64,000 bases of DNA, taken from contig OX463822.1 of assembly GCA_949825045.1 (NCBI GenBank), positions 501,001 to 565,000 of the forward strand, read 5' to 3'. Numbering within the stretch: position 1 is the first letter of the stretch; the number at the start of each line of letters is the position of its first letter. Of this stretch, positions 41,770 through 51,431 are shown piece by piece. A program made the position numbers and the translations under genes. The notes beneath the pieces were generated by a model that was not told where the DNA came from, did no database searches, and saw nothing but the letters and a program-made list of their open reading frames with translations. Origin of the DNA: Argyresthia goedartella (Eukaryota > Arthropoda > Insecta > Lepidoptera > Argyresthiidae).

Positions 41770-42160
41770 GTCCGAATTGCACTATTGCACGATGTAGGGG
41801 CCCTTGGCCTCTAACAATAACTGTAATCACAAGTGTAGAGAGCCTTGGCCCCTAACAATAACTGCAATCACAGGTGTAGGGACCCTTGGCCCCTAACAAT
41901 AACTGTAATCACAAGTGTAGGAACCCTTGGCCCCTAACAATAACTGCAATCACAGATGTAGGGACCGTTGGCCCCTAATAATAACTGCAATCACAGTTGT
42001 AGGGACCCTTGGCCCCGAACAATAACTGCAATCAAAGGTGTAGGTTCCCTTGGCCCCTAACAATAACTGTAATCACAGGTTTAGGGACCCTTGGCCCCTA
42101 AAAATAACTGCAATCACAGGTGTGAGGACCCTTGGCCCGTAACAATAACTGTTTATCACA
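41770..42160 (+). repeat. 41-bp satellite, left block (about 9 units)
   Basis: Units of the form tgtagggacccttggcccct / aacaataactgcaatcacag / g, with point and small indel variation. Array interrupted by an insertion at 42167-42528. Confidence 0.9.
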
Positions 42161-42166
42161 AGTGTA

Positions 42167-42528
42167 TAATAATAATATCATAATCACAAAATATTCTACT
42201 ATAACAATAGTGTTCATATGTGTGTGTGCTAAGCTAAGCTTAATTTTTAGCTAAGCTTAATTTTCAGCATAAGCCTAATCAAGCGTATGTATTTTTTGTT
42301 TTTTCTCATTAATAATTTATTTTTATTTTTATTACTGTTTAAAAGCTCATGCAAACGTATTCGGCAGGATTAAATTGTTTTCTCTATTGTTGTTCTTTAG
42401 TTTACTGTTATTATAATTATGTGTGTATGAGGTAGTCCTGTGTTCCGAAGGTCCGGCTGAAATCAATAATAATCAATTGTCTCTTCTGTATAATGTGTGT
42501 TAATAACGTCATTTCTATTTCTATTTCT
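42167..42528 (+). mobile_element. LINE 3'-end insertion within the satellite
   Basis: 362 bp with no satellite similarity, flanked by the 7-bp direct repeat AAGTGTA (42160-42166 and 42529-42535) and ending in tatttctatttct repeats, the kind of short tandem tail that marks LINE 3' ends. No coding region remains. Confidence 0.6.
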
Positions 42529-43110
42529 AAGTGTAGGGACCCTTTACCCCTAACAATAACTGAAATCACAGATGTAGGGACCCTTGGCCCCTAACAATAA
42601 CTGCAATGAAAGGTTTAGGGACCCTTGGCCCCTAACATAAATGCAATCACAGGTGTAGGGACCCTTGGCCCCTAACAATAACTGTAATCACAGGTAGAGG
42701 GACCCTTGGCCCCTAACAATAACTGCAATCACAGGTGTAGGGACCCTTGGCCCCTAACAATGACTGTAATCACAAGTGTAGGGACCCTTGGTCCCTAACA
42801 ATAACTGCAATCACAGATGAAGGGACCCTTGGCCTCTAACAATAACTGCAATCAAAGGTGTAGGGACCCTTGGTCCCTAACATAACTGCAATCACAGGTG
42901 TAGGGACCCTTGGCCCCTAACAATAACTGTAATCACAGGTGTAGTGACCCTTGGCCCCTAACAATAACTGTAATCACAGGTGTAGTGACCCTTGGCCCCT
43001 AACAATAACTGTAATCACAGGTGTAGGGGCCAAGGGTCCCTAAAATAACTGCAATCAAAAGTGTAGGGACCCTTGGCCCCTAACAATAACTGCAATCACA
43101 GGTGTATAGA
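42529..43110 (+). repeat. 41-bp satellite, right block (about 14 units)
   Basis: Continues the array. One unit at about 43022-43040 carries the block ggggccaagggtcc, the reverse complement of the usual ggacccttggcccc, so part of a unit is inverted. Confidence 0.9.
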
Positions 43111-43479
43111 CCCTAATTATAGCTTGCTCTGGTCGCTCCTTGGAGTTACCTCTCATATTACCCGCTAATTAATGAAAAAATTTCATGATAGTCAGGCAGG
43201 GGGCATGATACAACGGGTTGATGGCTGTGGCCCCTAACTAGGCTGACGCGCTGATTACTGTTGTTCTGTCTGAGATCGGGTCTAACGATCTTGTTAGGGG
43301 CTCCACATCCACCTGACGTTTTTTGCCATTACTATAGTATAATGTGTCTAGGTTCATAGTCAGTGGTTGTTGCGTAAAATAATAATTTTAGAACTGGTAA
43401 CTTGAAATTACATTTTAAGACCAAATGGTAAACCATGATGCGCTTAATGTTTCTTATTTCTACTGAGCGTCCTTGTAGT
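43111..43479. other. Unassigned, satellite-flanking
   Basis: Contains 'gtggcccctaactagg' and 'cttgttaggggctcc', echoes of the satellite wording. No gene. Confidence 0.35.
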
Positions 43480-43562
43480 GGATATGTCGCAATTAGTTGG
43501 TTTAATCCGACACTTAACTAACTCTCTAGACCGTTAATTAAATGCCGACGTTTAACCGTTAA
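43480..43562 (+). repeat. Fragment of MITE M3
   Basis: 'ccgacacttaactaactctc' plus 'tagaccgttaattaaatgcc' equals one terminal repeat of the element at 55807-56302. Only one end is present. Confidence 0.6.
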
Positions 43563-43671
43563 TTTTTATATGGTAGTGTCCAAATTTCAACCGCCATGCA
43601 TCGAGTAAGTAAAATTAGCAAAATTTTACCGACGCACGTGCTATAATCGAGGTTTGATCGTGGTCCTGCAG

Positions 43672-44007
43672 CGAACGCGGCGGTGTCCCGCTCGTACCTG
43701 TCGGCGGCGACGCTGGTGGCGGAGCGCACGCGCGCAGTGGCGTGCGGCTCGCTGGCGCAGGTGCTGGGCTTCGTGGTGGGGCCGGCGCTGCAGGCCGCCG
43801 CGGCGCCGCTCGGCCCGGGCGAGCCCCCGCCGCCGCCGGGAGCCCCGCTGCACTTGGCCGACCTGCTGAGGCTGGACATGTACACGGCGGCGGGCTGGGT
43901 TAATGCGGCGCTGGCGACGTTGAATATAGTGCTGTTTCTGCCGCGTGTGTTCAAGGATCGACAGATTGCGGCACGGGAGGCGATGTACGCGCACGGAAAG
44001 CATTCGG
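43672..44007 (+). CDS. MFSD8: MFSD8 exon 3
   Basis: 336 nt, very GC-rich, phase 1 to phase 1. Acceptor CCTGCAG|CGAACG, donor TTCGG|GTGAGT. ANAAVSRSYLSAATLVAERT corresponds to human '[20 protein letters not shown]'. Then helix 5 with LGFVVGPALQ (human 'LGFILGPVFQ'), a Pro-rich loop (PGEPPPPPGAP), DMYTAAGWVNAALATLNIVL (helix 6), and a basic end. The Pro-rich lumenal loop looks lineage-specific. Confidence 0.88.
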
Positions 44008-44367
44008 GTGAGTTGAGGTCTACTTGTACAGGTATACCCTTCACTGTACCCAACAGGCACAAAGATTAGTTACGAGTCACGAGTTCACTCAACGAGAAGT
44101 TGAGAATCCAGCAGATTTCAGGTAATGCTGCAGCGTTAGGGTGACGTCCTTTTCAATTTGAAAAAAATGCCAAGAAGGACTTCTTTAAGATCCCTTTATG
44201 GAATAGAAAAGCATTAATGCTCTGCAAGCAACCAAACTTGAAAATCAATTCACCAGTCTGATGATTATGATGCCACAAAATATATTACGATAAACCCGTT
44301 GTGTGGGTTGATACTACACTAGGGCATCTATCAATGACGGTATTATAATTGTTCGTCTTGCTTGCAG

Positions 44368-44614
44368 AGCGCGAGGTGCTCGCTAGCTTGAAGCCCGACT
44401 TGGTGAGCAGCTGGACGCTGGTGTGCGCGTTCTTCGTGCTGACGTTCAACTTTGTGCTGCTAGAGACGCTGGCCAGCCCGCTCACGATGGACCAGTTCGG
44501 CTGGAGCAAGCAGGAGGCGCTGCAGTACATGGGCGCGCTCATGTGCGCAGGCGCGCTTGTGGCGTGCGTCACGTTCGCTGCTGTCAACTCACTCACCAAA
44601 CTCTTTGAGGAGAG
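44368..44614 (+). CDS. MFSD8: MFSD8 exon 4
   Basis: 247 nt, phase 1 to phase 2. Acceptor CTTGCAG|AGCGCG, donor GAGAG|GTAACT. Helices 7 and 8: WTLVCAFFVLTFNFVLLETL, then SPLTMDQFGWSKQEALQYMG (human '[20 protein letters not shown]') and LVACVTFAAVNSLTKLFEER. Confidence 0.88.
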
Positions 44615-44849
44615 GTAACTTCACACACTTTTTTGATACGCACCCAGCCTTTTTCCAGAAGGGGATAGAAGTGGAGGCCTATGTGCATACTCAAATAAGA
44701 CCGCTTGCTACGAACTTAGTTGAACACACATCACTATGATGTTGCAATTCTACATCTCTGGCCAGTGCTTGTGTATAGCTGCAAGCCTTATATTTAAAAG
44801 AGACAACTGCTCGATACTCCTATTTGAAGCTTCTTCTTTAGCTCCATTC
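44615..44849. other. MFSD8 intron 4, proximal unassigned
   Basis: No recognised element. Confidence 0.35.
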
Positions 44850-45175
44850 ATTTTTAGGTTTCCGTACCTCAAAAGGAAGAACCCTTATAGGATCAATCGC
44901 GCGTCCGTCCGTCCGTCCGTCTGTCACAGGTACTTTTCTCAGGAACTATAAGTGATAGAGTCTTGAAATCTTCTGCAAAAGTACTTATCCTGATAACCGC
45001 AATATAATTGAAGTATAATATGAAAAAAAAATTGCCTTCAAAAAAGTGGAGGGGGTAAGATGACATAACGAAAAAAGAAACACCGTAATAAATAAGCTAT
45101 TTGGAGTATCGTTGAAAAGGCCTCTTTACTTTTTTAAAATATTTTTAAAATTTTTAGTTTTCATAACTTCAGAAG
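44850..45175 (-). repeat. Repeat R1, diverged minus copy
   Basis: 'ggtttccgtacctcaaaagg' and 'cgcgtccgtccgtccgtccg' then 'tctcaggaactataagtg' match the reversed end of repeat R1 (compare 53420-53535). The other end is lost. Confidence 0.5.
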
Positions 45176-45579
45176 TTATGATCAAATAATAATAATAATA
45201 ATAAAATAATAAATCTTTATTTACCAAAAAGTTGATACAAAATTCAAATAAAGTACACTACTCCCCAAAAAAGGGCTAAAGCCCTGTAGATTTAGGTTAA
45301 GTAGGTCTCAACCCTATATATCATTTTAGGTGACCTCCGGTGAACTAGTATGTTTTAGTTAATGAAGTATACACAAATTAAGAAAAAATAAAACAAATAT
45401 TTTTAAAATTAATTTAAACATGCTTATAGGGGCATGCATAGTAACTTAACTCTATAAGCATTGTGTTAGGGCGTGTGTGTGTATGTGTGTGTGTGTGTAT
45501 GTGTGTGTGTATGTGTGTATGTGTGTGTGTGTGTGTGCATGAGAGTGTAAAGTATCATGAACCCATTTAAAACAACACG

Positions 45580-48534
45580 TCACTCATCAACCTTCAACAA
45601 TGCCTCCGTTTCTTCATACGTCAAGCCGGACAGCCACTTGGCTATCTTGAGTTTACAGTCGTAAGGGTTTAGTTCGTGAATGTTCAATATTCTATTTGCA
45701 TTATTGTAAAGATATGGTCCCAGGAAATTAAAGAAGTTACAGATAAATTTAGTGCTGCATTTTGGTAAAGTACAAACACGAGATCTCCCACGTCGCATCT
45801 GTGTCGGGTCAATCAGGGGTGTGTTTTTATGCTGTTTCATTAATGTGGCTATAATAAAAAGCTTACGGACGGACAGCACTCCACAATATTCGTATAAACT
45901 GGTGGTCGGATACCTGAAAGGTTTAAATGTACTGACCTTCAGCAGCGCCCTCTGGGAGATCTCAAGTTTTTTAATTATTGTTTTGTGGGTTCCACCCCAC
46001 GATGTAACACAGTATGTTAGCAAACATTGACAGAGGGCATGATAAACGCGTTTTAGGAGTTCTGGTTGCAAAACATGTCTGATATTCTTAAACACGTGCA
46101 TAAGTTTTCTTACTCTAGCACTGATTTGACCGATATGTGGACCAAACTTACAGTGCTGATCCACAATAACCCCCAGATATTTGATGCTTGTACACCTTTC
46201 CAGTCGATCACATGGACATTGGTTAGGATTAGTACACTGGGGCAGATGAACCACAAGACTCTCAGAAACGGGTGGCTGCGTGGTGCTGACTATAGAGAAG
46301 GTGATGTATTTTGTTTTATCACTATTTAGCGTCAACACATTTTTGGCCAACCAGCTTCTAACCTTGTCGAGACCAGCTTGTGCCGCTGCAAACACACTGT
46401 CCCAACAATCACCCTCAAATATCAGTGCCGTATCATCAGCGTAGGACAGTATTTCCCCTCCAATATCTAGGTAAGTCAGACTATTTATATATAACAAGAA
46501 TAGGGTGGGTCCCAAGATACTGCCCTGCGGGACACCAAAGGATACCGACAAATCATCACTAACATACCTTCCAATGTTGACACTCTGGTACCTATTACTC
46601 AAGTAATCCGTGAAAATCTTTAATGGTATTCCACGTACACCCACTCTTTCCAGTTTATCCAGTAGAAGGGGGATAGAGACGGTGTCGAATGCTTTGGCCA
46701 GATCTAAGAAGACAGCAATCACCCTTCTTTTTTCATCAAGCTTGGTAGAAATATAATGAGTTAGATGATGAACGGCATCAGCTGTAGATCGACCTCTTCG
46801 AAAGCCATATTGGTTTTGTGAGAGAATCTTATTTTTTTCCAAAAATCCAATAAGCCTATTATTTAAGACCTTCTCCAGTATCTTAGATAAAGCAGGTAAT
46901 ATGGAAATTGGCCTGTAGTTACTTACACCGCCTCTATCCCCGGACTTATAGACAAGAACTAGTATTGCCTTCTTGAGTTGTTGAGGAAAAATACCTTGCT
47001 CCAGACAAAGATTAAAAATGTGAACGAGTAGGGGTGCCAAAACGTGCTTCATCTGTTTGAGTACCGTGTTGGAAATTTTATCCCATCCTATTGAGCATTC
47101 ATTCTTTAGGCCAGTTATCAGTGTATCAATCTCGTCTACGTCTATATGCTCTAGGACAAGGGAATGTAATTGAGATTTCACAGATGAATTTGTTTCTCGA
47201 TCTGAAGATACCTGTTGTGAGAGTATTCGCTCTGCGAGATTTTTACCTACATCGGCGAAATATCTGTTTATCTCATTTACCGTTTTTGTATCATCATGAC
47301 CGGTTAGTAATTGATGAGAGCTACTGTCCTTCTGGTTCCCACTTGTAATCGATTTTATTGCCTGCCACAGAAGCCTAGGATTCTTCCCTGCCTTATTTAT
47401 GAGATCTTTATCATACTGTCTTTTTAGGCTTTTTATTAAATTGAAGTAAAAATTTTTGTACCTTATGTACGTAGTTTTAAGTATCTCATTGTGTGGATCT
47501 TGTTTATGTTTTTTGTGTAAGTTATCCTTGTTTTGTTGACATCTTAAGAGACCCTGTGTCATCCAGGGTTTAAGTATTACTTTACGGTTTGATATTTTAT
47601 AAGTTTTTGAGTTATTGTCCAGAATACTTTGTATTGATTCAATTAAGTACTGTATCCCAAAAGCTGGATCGTGGCTTTGTAAAATTGGGTTGAAGTCGAA
47701 TGATTCAAGTTCTTTGTACACTGCTTTATAATCAACTTTTGTGCGAAGTGATACCGGCTTTGATCGTGGCGACATTAATTCAAGATCCATTAAAACTGAT
47801 TTATGATCAGTGATCGTACTTGATAGTACGATAGTATTTGAGTTACAATTAGAGCTGATAAATATGTGATCCAAACATGAGCCGCTTGCATCACGAGTGA
47901 CAAAGTTATGACACGCTATAAGACCATTGTATGCCAGGATATTTAAATACTTTTCGTAGTTCGGATCACTACTACCGGGTGCTATGTTTATATTTAAATC
48001 GCCAATCAAGATAACATCTCGATAATCACTATGTTTTTGCAAAATATCATTTAGTTCAAAAATAAAAGCATCAATGTTTTGTTGCTTCGTAACTTCATTT
48101 GCATCGAAAGCATGTGCACGATATATAGAAAAAATAATAAACTTATCCAACTTTATCAAAAGACAATTACATCTGGAAGTACTAAGCTCCTCGACAAAAA
48201 CAGTAAGATTATCTCTGAAGTAGACAACGACTCCATCGTTCTGATATCGATTGAGTGTGGTAGCCGCTTTACTGTAACCATTTAAGTCAGGTAGCTGAGG
48301 GCAATGAAGCAACCAGCACTCCGTCAGAACCAGTATATCACACTCGAACGTGAGAGAAGTCAGCAACAGTATTAAATCGGAAAAGCGAGTTGCTTCACCA
48401 ATACTTCGAATGTTTTGTGTAAAAATCTTTAAGCCATGTGGTGTCACATATTTTTTACAGTTTTGTGGTTCACATTCATAGGCATTTGATATCGAATGAT
48501 TGTCAATATCTTTAATAAATGATAAACTGTCCAT
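45580..48534 (-). CDS. LINE-D ORF2: APE endonuclease-reverse transcriptase, intact, 984 aa
   Basis: Open from ATG at 48534 to the stop. N-terminal endonuclease: KIFTQNIRSI, LVLTECWLL (catalytic Glu), LIGDLNINIAPG, SCLDHIFIS, TITDHKSVLMDL. Linker with KPWMTQGLL. RT in the middle third: LVYKSGD, VSNYRPISILPALSKILEK, NQYGFRRGRSTADAV, FLDLAKAFDTV, FGVPQGSILGPTLFLLYIN, LSYADDTALIF with both catalytic Asp. The C-terminal tail holds CTNPNQCPCDR and TKYLGVIVD-type blocks, then CVTSWGGTHK and a basic end. All expected EN and RT residues are present, so the copy may be recent. The start is the first ATG of the frame. Confidence 0.9.
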   Translation of the reverse strand: MDSLSFIKDIDNHSISNAYECEPQNCKKYVTPHGLKIFTQNIRSIGEATRFSDLILLLTSLTFECDILVLTECWLLHCPQLPDLNGYSKAATTLNRYQNDGVVVYFRDNLTVFVEELSTSRCNCLLIKLDKFIIFSIYRAHAFDANEVTKQQNIDAFIFELNDILQKHSDYRDVILIGDLNINIAPGSSDPNYEKYLNILAYNGLIACHNFVTRDASGSCLDHIFISSNCNSNTIVLSSTITDHKSVLMDLELMSPRSKPVSLRTKVDYKAVYKELESFDFNPILQSHDPAFGIQYLIESIQSILDNNSKTYKISNRKVILKPWMTQGLLRCQQNKDNLHKKHKQDPHNEILKTTYIRYKNFYFNLIKSLKRQYDKDLINKAGKNPRLLWQAIKSITSGNQKDSSSHQLLTGHDDTKTVNEINRYFADVGKNLAERILSQQVSSDRETNSSVKSQLHSLVLEHIDVDEIDTLITGLKNECSIGWDKISNTVLKQMKHVLAPLLVHIFNLCLEQGIFPQQLKKAILVLVYKSGDRGGVSNYRPISILPALSKILEKVLNNRLIGFLEKNKILSQNQYGFRRGRSTADAVHHLTHYISTKLDEKRRVIAVFLDLAKAFDTVSIPLLLDKLERVGVRGIPLKIFTDYLSNRYQSVNIGRYVSDDLSVSFGVPQGSILGPTLFLLYINSLTYLDIGGEILSYADDTALIFEGDCWDSVFAAAQAGLDKVRSWLAKNVLTLNSDKTKYITFSIVSTTQPPVSESLVVHLPQCTNPNQCPCDRLERCTSIKYLGVIVDQHCKFGPHIGQISARVRKLMHVFKNIRHVLQPELLKRVYHALCQCLLTYCVTSWGGTHKTIIKKLEISQRALLKVSTFKPFRYPTTSLYEYCGVLSVRKLFIIATLMKQHKNTPLIDPTQMRRGRSRVCTLPKCSTKFICNFFNFLGPYLYNNANRILNIHELNPYDCKLKIAKWLSGLTYEETEALLKVDE

Positions 48535-48853
48535 TTACTGAAATCATTTTGATAAAAGGAGACCACGACCATATGAGACTACTGCAATAATTTAGTAATA
48601 TAATTTTTAAATAATATTTATGAGATTCAATAAAGGTTGAACAAATCATGACATATCTTTCATTTCCTTGAGGAGCGCACTGTTTGTTTGAAATGAGGGT
48701 GTTTAAGCGTGTGTATGTAATGTAAATGTATATAAAATGTGTAAAGTATTTATGAGTGAGAGTAAATTGATGTATAAGTGTTACATGGGTTAAGTAAATA
48801 TTTATAACAAATAAGTAGAAAAGCATTATAAAGCTACTATGTCTGAAAAATAG

Positions 48854-49126
48854 TCAGGCTCTTGTTTTAATTTTAGATAGGTCCGTTTCGTTATTCACAC
48901 GTATGAAAGGGGCTCCCTCTTTCTTCTTTAAGTAAGTCACGCCTCGAGATGTCCAACAAAAAGCAAATCCGTTGTCCGTAGCAAAAAGTCTGGCTTGATA
49001 GAAGATTCTTCGTTGTTTATATGTAAGGTATTCAGAGACATAAACAGGTTTTCGCTCTGTATTTGTTTTCAGAAGAGTAGTATTTAATTTGTGGTCTCTA
49101 TCCTTGTCCTTGTTGAAGGACTTCAC
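48854..49126 (-). pseudogene. LINE-D ORF1 C-terminal fragment
   Basis: 90 codons ending KIKTRA: KPVYVSEYLTYKQRRIFYQA, RLFATDNGFAFCWTSRGVTY, LKKKEGAPFIRV. This is the C-terminal domain often found at the end of ORF1 in CR1-like insect LINEs ('IYVNEYLTP...LFxxAR...FxWxxNGxVxxRK'). It sits upstream of ORF2 in the same strand, as expected. Confidence 0.6.
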
Positions 49127-49239
49127 AAATAAAGGCCAATAATGACGATTCCCCCCATCCCATATCTCCGAACAACAATCTTAAATTATGAATAAATACA
49201 GGATATAGAACGTAAGCAAAGATTAAGCAAACCCACCCC

Positions 49240-49437
49240 AGAATTGCCAATTTTTTTATTTAGCTGTAAACCACATACAAACTTATAAATGCACCTGGTT
49301 AATTAGATGGAGTATGAAAGTAGCCGCTATAACTTTGTAAACAATATTTTGCTATGTAAAATTCAAACTACATATCCCTACCATTTTATGGTGGTATGGA
49401 ACCCTTCGTGCGCTAGTCCGACTTGCCCTTCACCAGT
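49240..49437 (-). repeat. Repeat R1, partial minus copy
   Basis: 'cacatacaaacttataaatg', 'gtatgaaagtagccgc' and 'tggtatggaacccttcgtgc' to 'gtccgacttg' match one half of repeat R1 (compare 57295-57455). Confidence 0.6.
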
Positions 49438-49616
49438 TTTTGATTATGATGTTTGTTATTAATATTACACCACCGAGCTAAGCTTACAACTACCTGTGTT
49501 TGTGTGTCTTCCTGCGGTGACGATGTCCTCTCCCGTCTGCCCAAGGCAGATCGCCGGATCCATAAAGTAAACGCGCCTAAATGCGTTCCGGATCGAAATT
49601 TTTTGATTATGATGTT
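49438..49616. mobile_element. 145-bp insertion with 17-bp direct repeats
   Basis: TTTTTGATTATGATGTT at 49438-49454 and again at 49600-49616 flank 145 bp of unrelated, GC-richer sequence (49455-49599). The long TSD suggests a retroposed piece. One frame reads SCGDDVLSRLPKADRR, not recognised. Confidence 0.55.
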
Positions 49617-49797
49617 AATATTCATACGACGGGTTAAAGTCCAAGATTAAGTCGGCATAATATAGTTTGCCCTCTTTATCTAGTGGTCAGCCTTTCCTTT
49701 GGTTATCTAAGGATGTTTGTGATGTCACTTTAGTATATGTACAAGCATGATGTAAATGTCCGACATCTGATCATAATGCAACTGTTGCGTGCTCCAG

Positions 49798-50071
49798 AGC
49801 GCTGCTGCTCTGGGGCGGGTTCCTGCTGACAGGGCTGGCATCCGTGCTGTGCATCCCGTGGGGGCCGGGCGCGCCGCCCCTGGCTCAGGTGGCGGACAAC
49901 GCGGAGGCGGCGGGCGGCTGTCCGCAGTCGACGCAGCCCTGGTGTGCGGACTCGCGGGCGCTGCAGCTCACGCAGTACCTGCTGGGGTATGCGTGCGTCT
50001 CCGTCGGGTATCCCATCGGCGTGACGCTCATACAGACTATATTCTCTAAGGTGCTGGGGCCGAGACCTCAG
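49798..50071 (+). CDS. MFSD8: MFSD8 exon 5
   Basis: 274 nt, phase 2 to phase 0. Acceptor GCTCCAG|AGCGCT, donor CCTCAG|GTATGT. Helix 9 (ALLLWGGFLLTGLASVLCIP WG), a Cys-containing loop with CPQSTQPWC (human 'CSIEQAWC'), and helix 10 LTQYLLGYACVSVGYPIGV, ending FSKVLGPRPQ (human 'YSKILGPKPQ'). The last motif is highly specific for MFSD8. Confidence 0.9.
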
Positions 50072-50787
50072 GTATGTCAACATATATACCATGACGTAAT
50101 TTCATATGGCAGAGATACACTCAGAATCCTTTCTTTGTATTTGACTATGGCTTATGTTTAAACGAATACCAAAAAAATCTAAATTTTTCTACCAATAAAT
50201 TCGAAGCGACCGCCAGAATTAGTAAACGATCACCAAATTATTTTTGGATAAATTATCACCAAACTTCTTTTTAGGATAAAATTCACCTAAGCTACCGCAG
50301 TATTTTGCCCTGATATTTTCTGCTACTTATGGTGATCATTTACCCATTTTGGGTAGGAAAAAAATATTTTGGTGGTCATTGTAATTGTTGCCTTTGACTA
50401 TCATGATTCAGGGTTCATATTTCACTTATCTCGAGCGGTGACCGATGTGTCATTGTAACTGTAATGGGTCTCAAATGATTCAGCATTTCTACATTTGTTA
50501 AACCAGGCATTGGTTAGACGCGGATGTCAAATTAAACATTAAATATGAGTCGAATATTTTCCTCAAAAAAACGTGACTACATAATCTACACTTAATCTAC
50601 ATTAACGAGCTGGTAGTCCTAAACAGTCAGTAATGTCACGTTCGCACATAGTATCTTATGTCCTACCACGACAGTAACCTATCGACATGACGCATGCGTA
50701 GACCTCATATCCAATTAGTCACTGACGGATATGCCATCAACTCATCTCTGTAGGAATTATATGCATCAAAATGATTGTATGTGCCAG
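50072..50787. other. MFSD8 intron 5
   Basis: 716 bp, GT...AG. No recognised repeat. AT-rich with several 'ccaaa' variants near 50210-50290. Confidence 0.5.
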
Positions 50788-51042
50788 GGCGTATGGCAGG
50801 GCGTGCTCACAATGGCGGGGTGCGTGTCCCGCGCGCTCGGGCCGGTGTTCGTCTCGTTCGTGTACGCGCGGCGCGGGCCGGACGCCACGTTCGGCTCCAC
50901 CGCCGCGCTGACGCTGAGCACCATGCTGCTGCTGCGAGCGCTCTACTCGCGCCTGCAGCCGCCGCTGCCGCCGCCGCCCGCGCAGGAGATGCAGCCGCTG
51001 GCCGCCCGCGCCGCCGCGACTCCTGCCGCCCACCCTGCGTGA
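50788..51042 (+). CDS. MFSD8: MFSD8 exon 6 (last)
   Basis: 255 nt, phase 0, acceptor TGTGCCAG|GGCGTA. GVWQGVLTMAGCVSRALGPV (human '[20 protein letters not shown]') and FVSFVYARRGPDATF form helix 11, followed by helix 12. The tail is Pro/Ala-rich (LPPPPAQEMQPLAARAAA) and ends at TGA 51040-51042. Strong GC bias at third codon positions. Confidence 0.9.
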   Translation, partial: GVWQGVLTMAGCVSRALGPVFVSFVYARRGPDATFGSTAALTLSTMLLLRALYSRLQPPLPPPPAQEMQPLAARAAATPAAHPA

Positions 51043-51343
51043 CAGCAGCCGCAGCGGCGGCAGCAAGTCGCCCCGCCGCTGCCGCGCCGCCCCGCGTCCA
51101 CAATGAAGCTGAGAGTCGCGTGCTCGGTTAGGAAGTTGTCGCCCCTACAGCTGCTAGCTAATCGAGTGGCATGGAAGTTTTAGAGTCGATTATATAGTAA
51201 GCAGAAGTCATTGAATTGCTACGTTAACTGATGCTCAGATATCTATGGATATAGGCGAAGAGCTGGACAGTAAACTATATACGAAGTGTTGTGACTACAA
51301 CTAAAAAGTTTATAGTGTAATAATAATCGTTGCTATCTAATCT

Positions 51344-51349
51344 AATAAA
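51344..51349 (+). promoter_or_regulatory. Likely MFSD8 poly(A) signal
   Basis: First AATAAA about 300 bp after the stop codon. A second one at 51366-51371 lies within a hairpin. Confidence 0.45.
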
Positions 51350-51350
51350 T

Positions 51351-51431
51351 ACAGTTCCCGTCTAGTAATAAAAACGCTGGCTTCCATACATTTTGTATGG
51401 AAGTCAGCGTTTTTCACGTGAGGGGAACTGT
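51351..51431. repeat. 81-bp hairpin just after the MFSD8 poly(A) signal
   Basis: Inner arms AAAACGCTGGCTTCCATACA (51371-51390) and the reverse complement at about 51394-51413 differ by one base. Outer arms ACAGTTCC (51351-51358) and GGAACTGT (51423-51431 region) close the structure. It may be a small MITE. If transcribed it would form a long stem. Confidence 0.8.

Larger units (their letters stand above)
45186..49140 (-). mobile_element. LINE-D (CR1/Jockey-like), nearly complete, 3.95 kb
   Basis: The 3' end at about 45186 carries an (ATT)n tail, followed (on -) upstream by a 3' UTR with a (GT)n stretch (45472-45540), an intact ORF2 (45580-48534), a spacer of about 320 bp and the C-terminal part of ORF1 (48854-49126), where the element is 5'-truncated. 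Lies in MFSD8 intron 4, antisense to the gene. Confidence 0.8.

Noticed and set aside
41770..43110. 41-bp repeats as a CRISPR array
   Set aside because: Pure tandem satellite without spacers, interrupted by a retroelement tail.
43559..44062. - strand ORFs of 139-167 codons opposite MFSD8 exon 3
   Set aside because: Antisense shadows of a very GC-rich exon; the + strand frame has splice sites, correct phases and family motifs.
45472..45540. (GT)n run as a regulatory element of MFSD8
   Set aside because: It lies in the 3' UTR of LINE-D and looks like a microsatellite.
49730..51131. ORFs antisense to or out of frame with MFSD8 exons 5 and 6
   Set aside because: GC-rich codon bias keeps other frames open; they have no family motifs and conflict with the supported exons.
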